64,000 bases of DNA from Amborella trichopoda (lineage: Eukaryota; Streptophyta; Magnoliopsida; Amborellales; Amborellaceae), in contig NW_006499913.1 of the NCBI RefSeq assembly GCF_000471905.2, positions 3,979,724 through 4,043,723 on the forward strand, in the 5' to 3' direction. The notes below the pieces were generated by a model. It ran no database searches, had not been told where the DNA came from, and saw nothing but the letters and a program-made list of their open reading frames with translations. How positions within the stretch are numbered: the first letter of the stretch is position 1; each line of letters starts with the position of its first letter. The translations under genes and the position numbers were made by a program. This document shows positions 61,304 through 64,000 of this stretch, piece by piece.

Positions 61304-62151
61304 TCATTCGTGACTCAGACTGTACCACAGCCTGACTTGGGTGTGTAAATTCTCATAGTTTGTTACCCGAGTGGTTGGAATCAATTCAAGCAACCGTTCC
61401 CTTGATATCTGTCTCGGGATATAGTGACAAACAGGCTGGGAATTATTATCAACTTTAATGAATAAGGCAGTGTTTTCGCATTCAGGAGGTAAAGGTGTGA
61501 CAATATCAAAAGCATGATTCTGGAGCCGATACACCATTTGATAATGGAGTGTGGCTACAGATGCAGTTTCAATTTGTCTGGTTCCAGTAATTTGTAATTG
61601 AACTTTAAAGCAGAACTCAAATGGGGAGTTTGGGAAGAAAGTAACAAAAATGGTGTCAGCGTTGAGAGTAGTTTGAATTTTACGGATGCAAGAATGCTGA
61701 TATTCTAGAAACCTGGTGTCTAGCAAAGCAATCCTGGTTACTGCTTTTATTCCTTTCCTACCATGAAAGGTTAGGGCTAGTTTAATGGCTCCAAAATGGA
61801 TATGGGTATGTCCTTCTTTAAGCCATTAAGGGAAAAGGTTTCTGGGTAAGGTAATGATAACATACTGTTCAGCTTGGGTGGCTGGAATGTGGTGTTGGCT
61901 TGAACATAATATTTAATGGCTTCTGGATTGTGTTTACCACAAAGTTTCTTGATTCTTTTAGTCCAGTTTAAGCTAGATTTATCATAAACATGATAAGGAT
62001 TAATTAATTGAGACCGAGTTTCTGAAAACTTTTCAAGAGTGTAGGTTATTTCAAAAAGGTGTTCTTGTTTTGAAAAGATGGGTCCTAATTCTAGATTAGA
62101 GGATGAAGACAAGTCTAGGGAAGAAGTATCTGAGACACTTTCATCTGCCAT
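61304..62151 (-). pseudogene. Viral movement protein (copy B)
   Basis: The fullest copy. It starts at 62151, 326 bases after its primer-binding site. Lesions: a 13-base deletion near 61899 relative to copies A and C, which shifts the frame, and CAA to TAA in the original frame at about 61829. From 61726 the 30K-type core continues (LDTRFLEYQH, IQTTLNADTIFVTFF) to about 61304. Confidence 0.85.
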
Positions 62152-62465
62152 CTTTGAAAATTTTTTATAGAGTTGATTGTATTTGTAAAAGATAGGTTAA
62201 GGCCAACTTTCCTTTTATGGTTTACAAAATATGAACTCTTTTCTAGGCCTTCTCGCCGACTTCAGAGCTCCTGTCAAGTAAACCTCAGAGAGTATTGACA
62301 GTGGAATGGCATCACTTAAATTAACCTATAATACATACTTTGTTTTCTGATGCGAGAGATCGTAGTCCAGCTACGCAGATGCAGAGCATACTAATCCAAA
62401 TACGGATTAGAGATTAACCCAGTCAAGAGTGTAAATAAGAAATTAATCTCAACAGCATAATCCAG

Positions 62466-62477
62466 GCTCTGATACCA
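62466..62477 (-). promoter_or_regulatory. tRNA-iMet primer-binding site B
   Basis: The same 12-base site as at 55277-55288. Three bases beyond it the viral order breaks and inverted RT sequence begins. Confidence 0.9.
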
Positions 62478-62481
62478 ATTC

Positions 62482-63123
62482 CACTCCCTTTGTTGTAAAT
62501 ACGGTATTATGCTTTTTGAGAAAAAATGTGTATTTGCCACATCTGAAATAGATTTTCTTGGTATGCACTTTCATGATGGTATGTACAAACTACAACCCCA
62601 TATAGCCAAACATTTATTAGATTTCCCTGACACTCTTTCTTCTGTAACACAAATACAACAGTTCTTCGGTATTGTAAATTACATGTCCCCTTTTATCCCT
62701 AAACTTTCTATGTTTACCAGTCCACTCTATGTTTTGTTAAAGAAAAAAGCACCACCTTGGACTAAGAAACAAACTGAGTGTGTTCAGGAGCTCAAACGAT
62801 TATCCAGAAATCTCCCTTCTTAAAAATTCCTTCTTCAGGAAAAAGAGTTTTGCAAACTGACGCATCTGATGAATTTTGGGCTTGTATTTTGCTTGAAGAA
62901 GTTCAAAAAGAAAGAAAAATTTGTGGATATAAAAGTGGAAAATTTAAAAATTCTGAACTCCATTATCATTCTACTTTCAAAGAAATTCTTGCTGTCAAAA
63001 GAGGAATAGAGAAGTTTCAATTTCACCTCATTGGACACAACGTTTTTGTAGAAATGGATTTGTCTGCCTTCCCTAATATGCTGAAATTCAAAAACAAAAT
63101 ACTTCCGAACCCCCAGCTCTTAA
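62482..63123 (+). pseudogene. Inverted viral RT/RNase H fragment
   Basis: The reverse complement of about 57016-57665, with scattered differences. It runs from the thumb block through RNase H (QTDASDEFWA, HYHSTFKE, VEMD) and stops before the RNase H end. A 1-base deletion at about 62820 shifts its frame, but the 2-base deletion found in the main unit is absent here. Both ends are joints: the primer-binding site on the left and movement-protein sequence on the right. Confidence 0.88.
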
Positions 63124-63416
63124 GCTTGGGTGGCTGGAATGTGGTGTTGGTCAAAAGAAGAGGCTTGAACATACTTTGTAATGGCTTCTGGATTGTGTTT
63201 CCCACAACGTATCTTGATTCATTTAGTCCAGTTTAAGCTAGATTTATCATAAACATGATAAGGATTAATTAATTGAGACCGAGTTTCTGAAAACTTTTCA
63301 AGAGTGTAGGTTATTTCAAAAAGGTGTTCTTGTTTTGAAAACATGGGTCCTAATTCTAGATTTGAGGATGGAGACAAGTCTAGGGAAGAAGTATCTGAGA
63401 CACTTTCATCTGCCAT
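63124..63416 (-). pseudogene. Viral movement protein N-terminus (copy C)
   Basis: About 97 codons from the ATG at 63416, cut off at the joint 63123/63124. An Arg codon has become TGA after 65 codons. Otherwise close to copies A and B. Confidence 0.85.
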
Positions 63417-63728
63417 CTTTGAAAAATTTTTACAGAGTTGACTGTATTTGTAAAAGATAGGTTAAGGCCAACTTTCCTTTATGGTTTACAAAATATGAAC
63501 TCTTTTCCAGGCCTTCTCGCCGACTTTAGAGCTCCTGTCAAGTAAACCTGAGAAAGTATTGACAGTGGAATGGCATCACTTAAATTAACCTATAATACGT
63601 ACTTTGTTTTTTGATGCGAGACATCGTAGTCCAGCTACGCAGACGCATAGCATACTAATCCAGTACGGATTAGAGATTAACCTAGTCAACAGTGTAAATA
63701 AGATATTAATCTCAACAGCATAATCCAG

Positions 63729-63740
63729 GCTCTGATACCA
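63729..63740 (-). promoter_or_regulatory. tRNA-iMet primer-binding site C
   Basis: Identical 12-base site, with intact leader on its far side (63741-64000), unlike site B. Confidence 0.9.
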
Positions 63741-64000
63741 ATTACAGATGTGCATCAACAAAACCAAACAAAAGAACAAAAACAAATGTAACAAAAGAGA
63801 GACGAGAAGAATATCAGAAAAATATCAGATTAAAGATACAGAGAAATCAGATTAAAGATACAGAGAAAACAGGAATGAGCATGCACACCAAAGTCTAATA
63901 ACTTTATAAACAAGATACATAAGATATAAGATAAGAAGGAGAGATCTTACAGAGAGGAGAAAAGATCTTCCACGCATAAAAGGCTGGCAGAAGAGGAAAG
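63741..64000 (-). promoter_or_regulatory. Viral leader region, right copy
   Basis: Matches 55289-55555 with about ten differences. It runs off the window, showing that more viral sequence follows. Confidence 0.85.

Larger units (their letters stand above)
54374..64000 (-). mobile_element. Endogenous pararetrovirus (Caulimoviridae) array, rearranged
   Basis: The - strand order within the full unit is primer-binding site, movement protein, capsid region, aspartic protease, reverse transcriptase, RNase H, an unidentified frame, regulatory repeats, then the next primer-binding site. That order, a 30K-type movement protein and the absence of integrase identify a caulimovirid and exclude an LTR retrotransposon. 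The unit (62477 to 55288) is 7189 bp, within the family's range; the single-polyprotein layout is closest to Petuvirus or Florendovirus. Besides the full unit there are two extra partial copies of the leader/movement-protein region and an inverted RT/RNase H piece. The array continues past the right window edge. The coding regions carry lesions throughout (see individual entries). Confidence 0.92.

Noticed and set aside
54374..64000. LTR retrotransposon
   Set aside because: The TGGTATCAGAGC site is shared with many plant retrotransposons, but there is no integrase or LTR pair and a movement protein is present.

Overview
This is nuclear DNA from a flowering plant. It is AT-rich, with spliced genes bearing GT-AG introns, non-autonomous DNA transposons, LINE remnants, a Ty1/copia solo LTR and an endogenous plant pararetrovirus. 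The sequence alone does not identify the species. I support two complete protein-coding genes, one probable first coding exon of a third, and about 9.6 kb of rearranged viral sequence; the rest is repeats and AT-rich intergenic DNA.

Layout. 1-14500: intergenic, packed with repeats: a LINE 3' end (about 1260-1855), two hAT-like elements with exact 8-bp target duplications (2554-2986, 8625-9028), a copia solo LTR (3327-3668) and Mutator-like MITEs (10431-10804 has a perfect 9-bp duplication). 14540-22830: a MAK/RCK-type CDK-like kinase gene of the CDKF-4 group on the + strand, with a multi-exon 5' leader, 16 coding exons and one GC-AG intron. 22830-32700: more MITEs, then a 2.5-kb block present twice in near-identical form on either side of a 20-N assembly gap. 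32711-35382: a BREVIS RADIX family gene on the - strand with five coding exons; its 5' leader is probably completed by a noncoding exon and TATA box near 40.6-40.86 kb. 40900-51000: repeats only. 51084-53272: promoter, leader and first coding exon of an unidentified gene whose remainder is not visible. 53620-54347: retroposon debris.

54374-64000: an array of an endogenous caulimovirid on the - strand. One full unit runs from a tRNA-iMet primer-binding site (PBS) at 62466-62477 through movement protein, capsid, protease, reverse transcriptase and RNase H, an unidentified reading frame and a regulatory region to a second PBS at 55277-55288, a spacing of 7189 bp. A second movement-protein start follows it, joined to an inverted leader. 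To its right lie an inverted RT/RNase H piece and a third PBS/movement-protein copy. Two of the three rearrangement joints fall at the PBS. The main polyprotein frame and the frame downstream of it carry stops, frameshifts or deletions, and each movement-protein copy is truncated or broken, so this is a viral fossil.

The two host genes have no evident joint pathway. The kinase is a cilium/meiosis-type (MAK-like) CDK relative; the BRX protein acts in auxin and brassinosteroid-dependent growth and polarity.
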